Shown here piece after piece: positions 14,119-22,377 of a stretch of 64,000 nucleotides of DNA; within the stretch, counting starts at the first letter, position 1, and every line of letters starts with the position of its first letter. The translations under genes were made by a program, and so were the position numbers. Below the pieces are notes generated by a model. The model saw only the letters and a program-made list of their open reading frames with translations, searched no databases and was not told where the DNA came from. Location of the stretch: positions 34,850-98,849 of the forward strand of contig JACRIY010000084.1 in assembly GCA_016235805.1 (NCBI GenBank), written 5' to 3'. Origin of the DNA: Rhodocyclales bacterium (GTDB taxonomy: Bacteria; Pseudomonadota; Gammaproteobacteria; Burkholderiales; Rhodocyclaceae).

Positions 14119-14565
14119 ATGACGCAGCGGATTCCCGACGGCCTGCGAGAGTTGCTGGAGCAGGCGGCGGGCCCGGGTCAGGCTCCCTGGCGCACGCTGC
14201 TCAGGCCGGGTGACTGGCTGTTGCTGCTGTGCTGTGCCGCGCTGGTCGCGACGTCCTTCCCTCTGCTGTGGCGCGGGGGCGTGGCGGATCGCGCCATCGT
14301 CAAGCGCGACGGGCAACTGGTCACCGAACTGGCGCTCAACGTGGCGCGCAAGTACGAAGTCACCGGCGCCATCGGCACCACCGTGATCGAGGTGCAGCCA
14401 GGCCGCGCCCGCGTCCTCTCCGACCCCGGCCCGCGCCAGTACTGCGTGCAGCAGGGTTGGCTGACGCGCGCCAACGCGGTGGCGATCTGCGCGCCGAACC
14501 ACGTCACGCTGCAACTCGCCGGTCGCGGCGGAGCGCATGCCGGTTATGACACCATCAACTATTGA
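14119..14565 (+). CDS. NusG domain II-containing membrane-anchored protein
   Basis: A 148-aa protein with an N-terminal cytoplasmic segment, one membrane helix (DWLLLLCCAALVATSFPLLW) and an exported domain containing GTTVIEVQPGRARVLSDPGP and QGWLTRANAVAICAPNHVTL, which fits the NusG-II beta fold. Such proteins occur next to Gx-family transporters, as here, where the genes overlap by 29 bp. Function is unknown; association with flavin or quinone carriers is speculative. I chose ATG 14119, preceded by GGAGGG at the end of repeat R2; an earlier in-frame ATG would read through the repeat. Confidence 0.72.
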   Translation: MTQRIPDGLRELLEQAAGPGQAPWRTLLRPGDWLLLLCCAALVATSFPLLWRGGVADRAIVKRDGQLVTELALNVARKYEVTGAIGTTVIEVQPGRARVLSDPGPRQYCVQQGWLTRANAVAICAPNHVTLQLAGRGGAHAGYDTINY

Positions 14566-15079
14566 GCTGCCGGTCACGGCCGACGACTACCGCATCGCGC
14601 GCTATGCGGCGGCGGCAATCGCGCTGTCCGTTGCGGAAACGGCGCTGCCCAGCCCGCTGCCGGGCATCAAGCCGGGGCTGGCCAACATCATCGTGCTGGT
14701 GGTGCTGGCGCGCTACGGCTGGCGTGACGCGGCCTGGGTCAGCCTGCTGCGCGTGGTCGCCGGCAGCCTGGTGATCGGCCAGTTCCTCGCGCCGGGCTTC
14801 TTCCTCGCGCTCGCCGGTGCCCTGTGCAGCCTGGCGGTGCTGGCGGCAGCGCAACACCTGCCGCCGCGCTTCTTCGGCCCGGTGTCGGCCAGCGTGCTGG
14901 CGGCCTTCGCCCATATCGGCGGCCAGTTGCTGCTGGCGCGCGCCTGGCTGGTGCCCCATGACGGCGTGTTCTACCTGCTGCCGCTGTTCGCCACCGCGGC
15001 ATTCCTGTTCGGCACCATCAACGGCCTGGTCGCCGCGCGCCTGCTGGCCAAACCATCAACGGAGCCGCCCACGCCATGA
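14537..15079 (+). CDS. Gx-family (heptaprenyl diphosphate synthase component I-like) membrane protein
   Basis: A 180-aa polytopic membrane protein with about five or six hydrophobic helices. PLPGIKPGLANIIVLVVLARYGWRDAAWVSLLRVV is split over the family's signature: Gly-Ile-Lys-Pro-Gly-Leu-Ala-Asn, diagnostic of Gx/HepI transporters. Substrate is unproven; the family is related to S-components of ECF importers. Two ATGs (14537 and 14546) are possible; GGAG lies 3 bases before the first. It overlaps the NusG-II gene upstream and the Lon-N gene downstream (ATGA), so the three are likely one transcript. Confidence 0.78.
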   Translation: MPVMTPSTIELPVTADDYRIARYAAAAIALSVAETALPSPLPGIKPGLANIIVLVVLARYGWRDAAWVSLLRVVAGSLVIGQFLAPGFFLALAGALCSLAVLAAAQHLPPRFFGPVSASVLAAFAHIGGQLLLARAWLVPHDGVFYLLPLFATAAFLFGTINGLVAARLLAKPSTEPPTP

Positions 15080-15681
15080 TCGTTCCTCTGTTTCCCCTCG
15101 GTTCGGTGCTGTTCCCCGGCGGACGGCTGCCGCTGCGCATCTTCGAGCAGCGCTACATGGACATGGCGAAGGCTTGCTTCAAGGAGTCCGGATCCTTCGG
15201 CATCTGCCTGATTGCCGCCGGCGAGGAAGTCGCCCGTCCCGGCGAAAAGCCGGCCGAGCCGCATGCCGTCGGCACGCTGGCCCACATCGCCGACTGGGAC
15301 ATGCAGCAACTCGGCGTGCTGGACATCGTCGCCCAGGGCGGCGATCGCTTTCGCCTGAAGCGCCATTGGGTGGAGCCATCCGGCCTGCTGCGCGGCGAGG
15401 TCGACCTGATCGAGTCGCCGCCGGTGCTGCCGGTGCCCGGCTCCTATGCGCGACTGGTGCCGCTGCTGCGCGCCATCGTCGCCGACCTGGGCACCGCAGC
15501 CAGCGCGCCGGCCACGCCGCACCGTTTCTTCGATGCCGGCTGGCTGGGCATGCGTTATGCCGAACTGCTGCCGATCCCGCTCGTCGCCCGGCAAAAACTG
15601 CTGGAGATCGAGGACAGCATCGACCGCCTGGAAATCATCTATCGCTTCCTGGAAAGCAAGGGGCTGCTGCCGGACGCCTGA
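15076..15681 (+). CDS. Lon N-terminal (LON substrate-binding) domain protein
   Basis: A 201-aa protein consisting only of the substrate-recognition domain of Lon protease: MIVPLFPLGSVLFPGG then LPLRIFEQRYMDMAKACF and GTLAHIADWD are typical. It has no AAA+ or protease domain. Function of stand-alone Lon-N proteins in bacteria is unknown; protein binding is inferred. The ATG overlaps the stop of the Gx gene. Its 3' end overlaps the 3' end of mutY on the other strand by 43 bp. Confidence 0.88.
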   Translation: MIVPLFPLGSVLFPGGRLPLRIFEQRYMDMAKACFKESGSFGICLIAAGEEVARPGEKPAEPHAVGTLAHIADWDMQQLGVLDIVAQGGDRFRLKRHWVEPSGLLRGEVDLIESPPVLPVPGSYARLVPLLRAIVADLGTAASAPATPHRFFDAGWLGMRYAELLPIPLVARQKLLEIEDSIDRLEIIYRFLESKGLLPDA

Positions 15682-16832
15682 AGCGCTTCGAGGATGCGCC
15701 TGACCGGCGCCGGCAGCGCGGCCGCGGCGAGATCGTCGCCGGCGATCCAGCGCAGGCCGGATTCCATCGCTGCAGATTGCGGCTCGACGTCCAGCAGCAG
15801 CGGCGAGATGCGCAGGCGGAAATGGCTGAAGGCGTGCTCAAGAGTCGGCGCTGGCGCTACGGCGATCACGCGGCAGGCGAAGCGTTGCGCCGCCCACTGG
15901 CGGGCGTCCGTGGCCTCCGGCAGTTCCGGCAGGGACAGCAGGCCGCCCCAGATGCCTGCCGGCGGGCGGGTTTCGAGCAGGATGCGGCCGTCGTGGCAGA
16001 GCACCAGCAGCGTTGCCTCGCGTTGCGGGATCGTCTTGCGCGGTTTCGGTTCGGGCAGCTCGCCGGTGCGGCCCGCGGCGCGAGCGACGCAGATGTCATC
16101 GAGCGGGCAGGCGTCGCAGCGCGGCTTGCCGCGCGTGCAGACGGTGGCGCCGAGGTCCATCTGCGCCTGGTTGTAGACGCCTCCTTCGCGCTTCGGCATC
16201 AATTCGCCGGCCAGTCGCCACAGGCGCTTTTCCACCACCGAATTGCCCGGAAAGCCCTCGATGCCGAAGGCGCGGCACAGCACGCGCTTGACGTTGCCGT
16301 CGAGGATGGGCGCCTGAGCGCCGAAACAGAAGGTCGCAATTGAGTTGGCCGTCGAGCGGCCGATGCCCGGCAGTCCGGCAATCACGTCCGGATGACGCGG
16401 AAACTCGCCGCCATGCTCGCGCATCACCGCCTGCGCGCAGGCATGCAGGTTGCGCGCGCGGGCGTAGTAGCCCAGCCCGCTCCACAGCGCCATGACCTCC
16501 TCGACCGGCGCGGCGGCGAGGTCGGCGAGCCGTGGAAAGTGCCGCAGGAAGCGCTCGTAGTAGGGCGTCGCGGTCGTCACCTGGGTCTGCTGCAGCATGA
16601 TCTCCGACAGCCAGACGCGGTAGGGATCCGTGGTGTTCTGCCACGGCATGTCGTGGCGACCGTGACGCTTGTGCCAGCGGATCAGGCGCGCGGCAAAGCC
16701 GCGCGGCTGGGGCGATGAAACGGCCTTCCCCCCGGCACCCTCCCCGTGGGAGGGGGTGACTACGGTTCGCCGCTGGCGCGGCTCCATGGTCTTGACGGCG
16801 TTCCCTTGGGGCGGCCCGGCGGGAACGCTCAC
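15639..16832 (-). CDS. mutY: Adenine DNA glycosylase MutY
   Basis: Removes adenine mispaired with 8-oxoguanine. Visible are [20 protein letters not shown] (catalytic Glu), the helix-hairpin-helix [16 protein letters not shown], catalytic Asp in [12 protein letters not shown], and the 4Fe-4S ligands in [17 protein letters not shown] (C-x6-C-x2-C-x5-C). A NUDIX-like C-terminal domain follows ([16 protein letters not shown]). The only good start is GTG 16832, overlapping the purT TGA; its first about 35 residues ([20 protein letters not shown]...) are translated from repeat R2. A copy of R1 (15840-15864) is read in frame as AVAPAPTL in the linker before FSH. Length 397 aa, long for MutY. Confidence 0.92.
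   Translation of the reverse strand: MSVPAGPPQGNAVKTMEPRQRRTVVTPSHGEGAGGKAVSSPQPRGFAARLIRWHKRHGRHDMPWQNTTDPYRVWLSEIMLQQTQVTTATPYYERFLRHFPRLADLAAAPVEEVMALWSGLGYYARARNLHACAQAVMREHGGEFPRHPDVIAGLPGIGRSTANSIATFCFGAQAPILDGNVKRVLCRAFGIEGFPGNSVVEKRLWRLAGELMPKREGGVYNQAQMDLGATVCTRGKPRCDACPLDDICVARAAGRTGELPEPKPRKTIPQREATLLVLCHDGRILLETRPPAGIWGGLLSLPELPEATDARQWAAQRFACRVIAVAPAPTLEHAFSHFRLRISPLLLDVEPQSAAMESGLRWIAGDDLAAAALPAPVRRILEALQASGSSPLLSRKR
15840..15864 (-). repeat. Short dispersed repeat R1, in frame inside mutY
   Basis: Minus-strand match 22/25 to the R1 consensus. It is read in the mutY frame as AVAPAPTL, in the variable linker just before the conserved F-S-H-F segment of the NUDIX-like domain. Confidence 0.8.
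16724..16832 (+). repeat. Dispersed 105-bp repeat R2, copy B (purT / mutY boundary)
   Basis: Begins with a C-run hairpin (CACCCTCCCCGTGGGAGGGG), continues GTGACTACGGTTCGCCGC, GCGCGGCTCCATGG, CTTGACGGCG, and ends TTGGGGCGGCCCGGCGGG at the purT stop. It is the best reference copy for copy A (inverted) and copy C. On the minus strand it encodes the N-terminal extension of MutY including its GTG start. Confidence 0.8.
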
Positions 16833-18052
16833 CCCTTGACGGGCTTCACCCGGCTGGCGGCGAGCTTGGCGCGCTGCCGCGCTTCGTCCGTGGTGTCGGC
16901 GTTCGCTACGGCCACGCCCATGCGCCGCTTGACGAAGCTTTCCGGCTTGCCGAACAGGCGCAGGTCGGATTCCGGCACCTGCAGCGCTTCCGCCGCGCCC
17001 TCGAAGGCGATGCCCTTTTCCTCCATGCCGCCGTAGATCACCGCCGAGGCACCGGGCCGGCGCAGGCTGGTATCTACCGGCAGGCCGAGGATCGCCCGCG
17101 CATGCAATTCGAATTCCGAGAGCCTTTGCGTCGCCAGCGTCACGAGGCCCGTGTCGTGCGGGCGCGGGCTGACTTCGGAGAACCAGACCTGGTCGCCCTT
17201 GACGAACAGCTCGACACCGAAGATGCCGCGTCCGCCGAGGTTGGATGTCACGGCGCGGGCCATGTCGCGCGACTTCTGCAGCGCGACCGAAGTCATCGCC
17301 ATCGGCTGCCAGCTTTCCACATAGTCGCCATTCACCTGGACGTGTCCGATCGGCTCGCAGAAGAAGGTTTCCACGTCGCCCGAGGCGCCGACGGCGCGCA
17401 CCGTGAGCTGGGTGATCTCGTAATCGAAATCGATGAATCCTTCGACGATGATGCGCCCCGCGCCGACGCGGCCGGCGGCCTGCGAGTAGTCCCAGGCCTG
17501 CTGCACCTCGGCGGCGGATCTCACCAGCGACTGTCCCTTGCCGGAGGACGACATTACCGGCTTGATCACGCAGGGATAACCTATGCCGCCGTCGATGGCG
17601 GCTTGCAGCTCGGCCAGCGAGTCGGCGAATTTGTAGGGCGATGTCGCCAGTCCCAGTTCCTCGGCGGCCAGGCGCCGGATGCCCTCGCGGTTCATGGTCA
17701 GTTGCGCCGCGCGCGCGGTGGGAATGAACTCGGGGAAATGCCCGGCCACGCCGTCGCGCTCCATCTCGACCAGCGCGGCGGTGGCGATGGCCTCGATCTC
17801 GGGCACCACCAGCGCCGGCTTCTCCTTTTCGATCAGCGCATGCAGCGCTGCGCCGTCGGTCATGTTCACCACGTGGCTGCGATGCGCCACCTGCATGCCG
17901 GGAGCATCGAGGTAGCGATCGACGCCTATGACTTCGCAGCCCAGGCGCTGCAATGCGATAATGACCTCCTTGCCCAGTTCGCCGCAGCCGAGCAGCATGA
18001 CCCGCGTAGCGGAAGGGGAAAGCGGAGTGCCGATACGTTTGGCGATGCCCAT
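16829..18052 (-). CDS. purT: Formate-dependent phosphoribosylglycinamide formyltransferase PurT
   Basis: ATP-grasp enzyme that makes formyl-GAR from GAR, formate and ATP in purine synthesis. The 407-aa sequence begins [20 protein letters not shown], then [19 protein letters not shown] and [18 protein letters not shown], all typical of PurT. ATP-grasp residues appear in [16 protein letters not shown] and [38 protein letters not shown] is the metal/ATP segment. Full length. Its stop overlaps the GTG start of mutY. Confidence 0.96.
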   Translation of the reverse strand: MGIAKRIGTPLSPSATRVMLLGCGELGKEVIIALQRLGCEVIGVDRYLDAPGMQVAHRSHVVNMTDGAALHALIEKEKPALVVPEIEAIATAALVEMERDGVAGHFPEFIPTARAAQLTMNREGIRRLAAEELGLATSPYKFADSLAELQAAIDGGIGYPCVIKPVMSSSGKGQSLVRSAAEVQQAWDYSQAAGRVGAGRIIVEGFIDFDYEITQLTVRAVGASGDVETFFCEPIGHVQVNGDYVESWQPMAMTSVALQKSRDMARAVTSNLGGRGIFGVELFVKGDQVWFSEVSPRPHDTGLVTLATQRLSEFELHARAILGLPVDTSLRRPGASAVIYGGMEEKGIAFEGAAEALQVPESDLRLFGKPESFVKRRMGVAVANADTTDEARQRAKLAASRVKPVKG

Positions 18053-18110
18053 CAGGTGCTCCAGAAATATTACAGGTCGCCGATTTTAGAGCCTTTGACG
18101 GTCAACCCCA

Positions 18111-18602
<492 letters not shown>

Positions 18603-18608
18603 GCGACG

Positions 18609-19094
18609 TTACGGCTGCGCCAGGTAGGCTGCGCGGATCGCCTCGATGCGTTGCCGGTTCGCCCCGAAATCCTTGCGTCCGATCCGGCTCGCGCTGCGCA
18701 GTTCGATCACGCCGGACGCGGGATTGACCCAGAACTCCAGGTCGTCCACGAACTTCAGCCAGCGCGTCTGCGCCTGGGCGTAAAGGTAGTCGGGCCGCTG
18801 CTCGATGACTTCGATGCCCGGCATGCCCCGCAGCACGCCTTCCAGTACCCGCAATGACGGTGCCGCGCCGCCGGCCTTCAACGGAAGCGGCTTGATGTCC
18901 GCATAGTCACGCTGCGGATGGCCGGGATAGAGCGCGGCCTGGCTGGAGACGCTGTTGGGCGTCGATGACAGCGGCTTCAGGCGCGACTGGCTGACGCCGA
19001 TGTCCGCAGGGCGGCTTCCGCTGAGCGCGCCGAACTGGATCGCGATGGTGGCGACCACGAGCAGGGTAAGGAGAAGGTAGAGGGTGGTTTTCAT
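18609..19094 (-). CDS. DUF1499-family membrane-anchored protein
   Basis: A 161-aa protein with an N-terminal helix (MKTTLYLLLTLLVVATIAIQ) likely acting as an anchor or uncleaved signal. The domain runs from SRLKPLSSTPNSVSSQAAL to FWVNPASGVIELRSASRIG and ends RKDFGANRQRIEAIRAAYL; S-x-T-P-N-x-V-x-S and S-A-S-R-x-G are DUF1499 signatures. No function is established. I chose MKTTLY over an ATG eight codons upstream because the hydrophobic segment then begins the protein. It is convergent with the flavin reductase, 6 bp apart. Confidence 0.82.
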   Translation of the reverse strand: MKTTLYLLLTLLVVATIAIQFGALSGSRPADIGVSQSRLKPLSSTPNSVSSQAALYPGHPQRDYADIKPLPLKAGGAAPSLRVLEGVLRGMPGIEVIEQRPDYLYAQAQTRWLKFVDDLEFWVNPASGVIELRSASRIGRKDFGANRQRIEAIRAAYLAQP

Positions 19095-19193
19095 CGGCGC
19101 AGAGACTGGATGGTACATCCTACGGCGCTCACTGACGCAGCGCCTGCCCGCCAGGAAATTACACCCAATGTTGGTACACGGAGCGAGCCGTGA

Positions 19194-20852
19194 TCACTGA
19201 CCGATGCTGGCGCCGGGCCCGCCAAGCCTCCTGACCAGTACGCCGGCGATGCCGTGGCGCATCGCCGCGGCCTTGATGCCGTCAAGTCCATTGGTGGCGC
19301 CCCTGACGGCCGGGATATCGACCTTGATGCCTGGTGTGGCGTTGTCGATCAGGCTCAGGGGCGCGCTGGGCAGTGTCGCGCCTCCGCTAAGCGGGGCACT
19401 GCCCCTCCTGTCGACAATCTGGATGCCACCGCCCACGTGGGTCGAAACGCCGGTCTGGGGAAATATCCTGGCAAAGGTAAAGTCGGTGATGGCCTGCAAC
19501 CGCGCGGCATGAAAATCGGCACTGATGACGCGCTGTGTGCTGGCGACGAAGCCGGCGGTATCAACCCGCCCGCCGGGACTGATCATGATGCCGGCCGGAT
19601 TCACTAGCCAGAACTTGTCGTTGGAGTTCAGCGTGCCATAGAGCGTCCACCGGTCGCTTAGCCCCCGGTTGAGTGCCGCGGAAGAAATCGACGGCTGCTG
19701 AAAGGTGATGCTCCCGCCGGCCGGGACGGAGAAGTTGTTCCAGTTGATGATGGCACCGTTGCCATTGGCGAGCGACAGAGATCCTCCGGTCTGGTTGATG
19801 ACGGAGTTGCCACCGATCACGCCGGGATTGATCGGCGCCGCAAAAATTGGCGGGCCTAGAGGCTGCTGTCCCTTCATCTCGACCAATAGGCTGCCACCGG
19901 CATCAATGCTGGCATTGTCCGTCACAGTAACCTGGTTGCCGATAATTTCGATGTGGCCCCCCGGGTTTCCTGTCGCATTGATGCGTCCGTTGCCGTCGAC
20001 TGAAACATCCTGGCTGGCCCGAAGGAAGATGCGTCCGCCCTCATTGACGACCGAGGACGCGTTGGCCAGCCCGCTGTTCCTGACGATGACACCAGCGATG
20101 CCGATGCGCCCGGCCTCGGCCGTGATCTGCCCCAGGTTGGTGGCGTTGCCCGCCGCCCCGGTGATGTCGACCTTGACGCCCGGGGTGGCGCTGTCCACCA
20201 AGCTCACGGTGGCTCCCGCCGCCAGTATCGTTTCGCCTTGCGGCGTGCTGATGAGGCTTTCGTTGGCGACGTTGCTGCCGATCAGGTACACGCTGCCGCC
20301 GGCCGGGGTCCTGATTTCACCCTGGTTGATCACGTTGCCGGCGCCTGGCGTGTTCTCGAACAGCTTGCGTCCGGCGAGGAAGTTCTCATTGCTGATGTTG
20401 AGCGTGCTGGCGACGAAGCCTGCCGTGTCGATCCGCCCGCCGGGGCCGACCATGATGCCGGCCGGATTCACCAGCCACACTTTGCCGTTGGAGCTCAGCG
20501 TGCCGTAGATCGCGGTCGGGTCGTTGAGCACCCGGTTGAGCACGGTGCTGGAGGCCGCCGTCTGGGCAAAATGCGTCGTTTCTCCCGCCTTGATGCCGAA
20601 TTTGTCCCAGTTGATGATGGCGCCGTTGCTGTTGGTCACCGTCAGCACGTTGCCGGCCTGGTTGAAGCTCGCCGTGCCGTTCACCACCACCGGATTTGTC
20701 GGGTTCGACAGCGTTGGCGAGGCAATGCACCATGCGCCAAGCGTAGCCAAGCCGAGCCGTCCAGCCTTGGCCATTGCGGGGTAGGCATTGCAAAAATGGA
20801 GGCCGTGGCTCATGTCATCTGAAAATGCCAAAGAGCTAGCCTTATAGCACAA
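19194..20852 (-). CDS. Short filamentous-haemagglutinin-type protein with two TPS-like domains
   Basis: A probable secreted beta-helix protein of about 552 aa. The haemagglutinin N-terminal (TPS) signature appears twice: GNVLTVTNSNGAIINWDKF with GTLSSNGKVWLVNPAGIMVG, and again GNGAIINWNNFSVPAGGSI with GTLNSNDKFWLVNPAGIMIS; each is followed by GGR(I/V)DTAGFVAST. A signal-like segment (RLGLATLGAWCIASPTLS) precedes the first. No long repeat passenger and no TpsB partner exist nearby. Start: TTG 20852 has AGGAGGG 3 bases upstream; ATG 20813 or 20774 are alternatives without a good site. GC is visibly lower than in its neighbours. Confidence 0.75.
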   Translation of the reverse strand: MCYKASSLAFSDDMSHGLHFCNAYPAMAKAGRLGLATLGAWCIASPTLSNPTNPVVVNGTASFNQAGNVLTVTNSNGAIINWDKFGIKAGETTHFAQTAASSTVLNRVLNDPTAIYGTLSSNGKVWLVNPAGIMVGPGGRIDTAGFVASTLNISNENFLAGRKLFENTPGAGNVINQGEIRTPAGGSVYLIGSNVANESLISTPQGETILAAGATVSLVDSATPGVKVDITGAAGNATNLGQITAEAGRIGIAGVIVRNSGLANASSVVNEGGRIFLRASQDVSVDGNGRINATGNPGGHIEIIGNQVTVTDNASIDAGGSLLVEMKGQQPLGPPIFAAPINPGVIGGNSVINQTGGSLSLANGNGAIINWNNFSVPAGGSITFQQPSISSAALNRGLSDRWTLYGTLNSNDKFWLVNPAGIMISPGGRVDTAGFVASTQRVISADFHAARLQAITDFTFARIFPQTGVSTHVGGGIQIVDRRGSAPLSGGATLPSAPLSLIDNATPGIKVDIPAVRGATNGLDGIKAAAMRHGIAGVLVRRLGGPGASIGQ

Positions 20853-20958
20853 TATCCCTCCTAGAATTATGGGTTGGATCAAGTGCCCCACCGAAATCGG
20901 GCGCCCGCTGAATCGCGTCTCCGTGTCGTCGGCAATTCACCGTCTGCTGTTAGCTACC

Positions 20959-20989
20959 AAAAAAAAGCCCCACCGAATTCGGGTGGGGC
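20959..20989 (-). terminator. Rho-independent terminator of the 21040-21315 gene
   Basis: On the minus strand GCCCCACC (20982-20989 side) and GGTGGGGC (20967-20974) form an 8-bp GC-rich stem with a 7-base loop containing GAATTC, followed by eight Ts (20959-20966). This is the clearest intrinsic terminator in the window. Half of the same sequence (CCCCACCGAA-TCGGG) recurs at 20885-20901. Confidence 0.85.
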
Positions 20990-21039
20990 GAGCGGCCTGA
21001 ATGTGCAGGCCGAGGAGGAGGCGGTGGTGGAACGCCAGG

Positions 21040-21315
21040 TCAGTGCGCCTGCGGGTTCCAGCTGAAGAGGGTGCGCAGCGACAGGCTGGCGCGGGCGAGC
21101 AGCGAGGGGCCGCTGGCGCGGTGGCTGGGCTTGGCGTTCTGCGGGTTCCAGGAGAACAGGGGACGCAGGGCTTCGCCGGCGTCGGCCAGGGATCCGGCCA
21201 ACAGTCGGACATAGACCCCGAGGCGAGCAGTCATCAGTCCCTGGATGCGGCGCATTTCCGCGGCGCGCATTTCCCGGGCTTGTCTGACGATTTCGTTGGT
21301 GTCGTAGCTGTCCAT
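21040..21315 (-). CDS. Small hypothetical protein with duplicated LFSWNPQ motif
   Basis: A 91-aa protein starting MDSYDTNEIVRQAREMRAAE with AAGGAAA upstream of ATG. The N-terminal half is a charged helix (VRQAREMRAAEMRRIQGLM). The C-terminal half holds a duplication: EALRPLFSWNPQNAK and SLRTLFSWNPQAH, separated by about 25 residues; the duplicated DNA reads CTGGAACCCGCA in both. No signal peptide. Function unknown; small helical proteins with this N-terminal style are common as uncharacterised single genes. It has its own promoter region and a strong terminator, so it is probably well expressed. Confidence 0.65.
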   Translation of the reverse strand: MDSYDTNEIVRQAREMRAAEMRRIQGLMTARLGVYVRLLAGSLADAGEALRPLFSWNPQNAKPSHRASGPSLLARASLSLRTLFSWNPQAH

Positions 21316-21331
21316 GATGATTTCCTTTTTT

Positions 21332-21363
21332 TGCTGCAATGCACTATCGCATGACTGCAATGT
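21332..21363 (-). promoter_or_regulatory. TGCTGCAATGCA motif upstream of small gene
   Basis: 21332-21343 is TGCTGCAATGCA, identical to the minus-strand reading of 7960-7971; a second CTGCAATG occurs at 21355-21362. It lies 17 bp upstream of the small gene's start. The match to a PhaR-type CTGC-N3-GCA site is suggestive only. Confidence 0.35.
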
Positions 21364-21435
21364 AATTACTTTTACGGAAAACAACAATAAACACTTAAGT
21401 CACAACATTGGTGAAAAATATTCCATAATAACCCC

Positions 21436-22344
21436 ATGGATCGTGCCGGCGAGATGACTGCTTTTGTTCGTGCCGTGGAAACCGGGGGGTTTTCTGCTGC
21501 AGCGCGGGATATGGGCTTGACGCCGTCGGCACTGTCGAAGCTGGTGACCCGGCTGGAAGACCGGCTCGGTGCCCGCCTGCTGCAGCGGACCACGCGCCGC
21601 CTTCAACTGACGGCCGAGGGCCAGGCCTTCTTCATGCGGGCGCGCGACATCCTGGCGGCGATGGAAGAGGCCGAGGCCGAGGTGGCGGAGGCCGGCGCCA
21701 GTCCGCGTGGCCAGTTGCGCCTGCATTGCGGCTCGACCTTCGGCATGCACCAGCTGGCGCCTGCGATTCCCCGCTTCCAGGCGCGCCATCCGGCGGTCGG
21801 CATCGACATCACGATCAGCGACGAAAGACTGGACATGATGCAGGAAGGCGTGGACCTGGCGATCCGCATCGGCCCGCTGGAGGAATCCTCGCTCGTGGCG
21901 CGCCGCATCTGCAACCTGGAGCGCGTGATCTGTGCGTCACCCGACTACCTGGCGCGCCATGGCACGCCGCATACGCCGGACGAACTGCAGCGCCACAACT
22001 GCCTGTGGATGACCAGCCTGCCGGCGCTGCGGCGCTGGCCCTTCGATACCGACGACGGCATCCGCGTCGTCCATGTCGACGGCAACGTCGTCACCAACAA
22101 CGCCGAGACCGTGCTGCAACTGGCAGTAGCCGGCGTCGGTGTCACGCGCCTGTCCGACGTGGTGGTGGCCGATGCGATCCGCGCTGGCAGCCTGGTGCCG
22201 ATCCTTACCGACTGGCACCACGTCGAGCCGGTGCCCCTGTTCGCGACCTACCCGAGCGGACGCAACCTGTCGCCCAAGGTGCGCGCCATGGTCGATTTCC
22301 TGGTCGAGGAGTTCGGCGGCGCGCCTTGGCGCAGGCCGCGCTGA
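21436..22344 (+). CDS. LysR-family transcriptional regulator
   Basis: A 302-aa activator/repressor. The N-terminal winged helix-turn-helix is AFVRAVETGGFSAAARDMGL then TPSALSKLVTRLEDRLGARL and LQRTTRRLQLTAEG. The effector domain follows, with a typical D-L-A-I-R-I-G segment (EGVDLAIRIGPLEESSLVAR). It belongs to the CrgA/AaeR-like branch. The gene is divergent from the small protein at 21315 with a 120-bp AT-rich interval; a link between them is possible. Target unknown. Confidence 0.9.
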   Translation: MDRAGEMTAFVRAVETGGFSAAARDMGLTPSALSKLVTRLEDRLGARLLQRTTRRLQLTAEGQAFFMRARDILAAMEEAEAEVAEAGASPRGQLRLHCGSTFGMHQLAPAIPRFQARHPAVGIDITISDERLDMMQEGVDLAIRIGPLEESSLVARRICNLERVICASPDYLARHGTPHTPDELQRHNCLWMTSLPALRRWPFDTDDGIRVVHVDGNVVTNNAETVLQLAVAGVGVTRLSDVVVADAIRAGSLVPILTDWHHVEPVPLFATYPSGRNLSPKVRAMVDFLVEEFGGAPWRRPR

Positions 22345-22377
22345 GCACGCCCTGCGATTACGCCGCACAATGACGCC

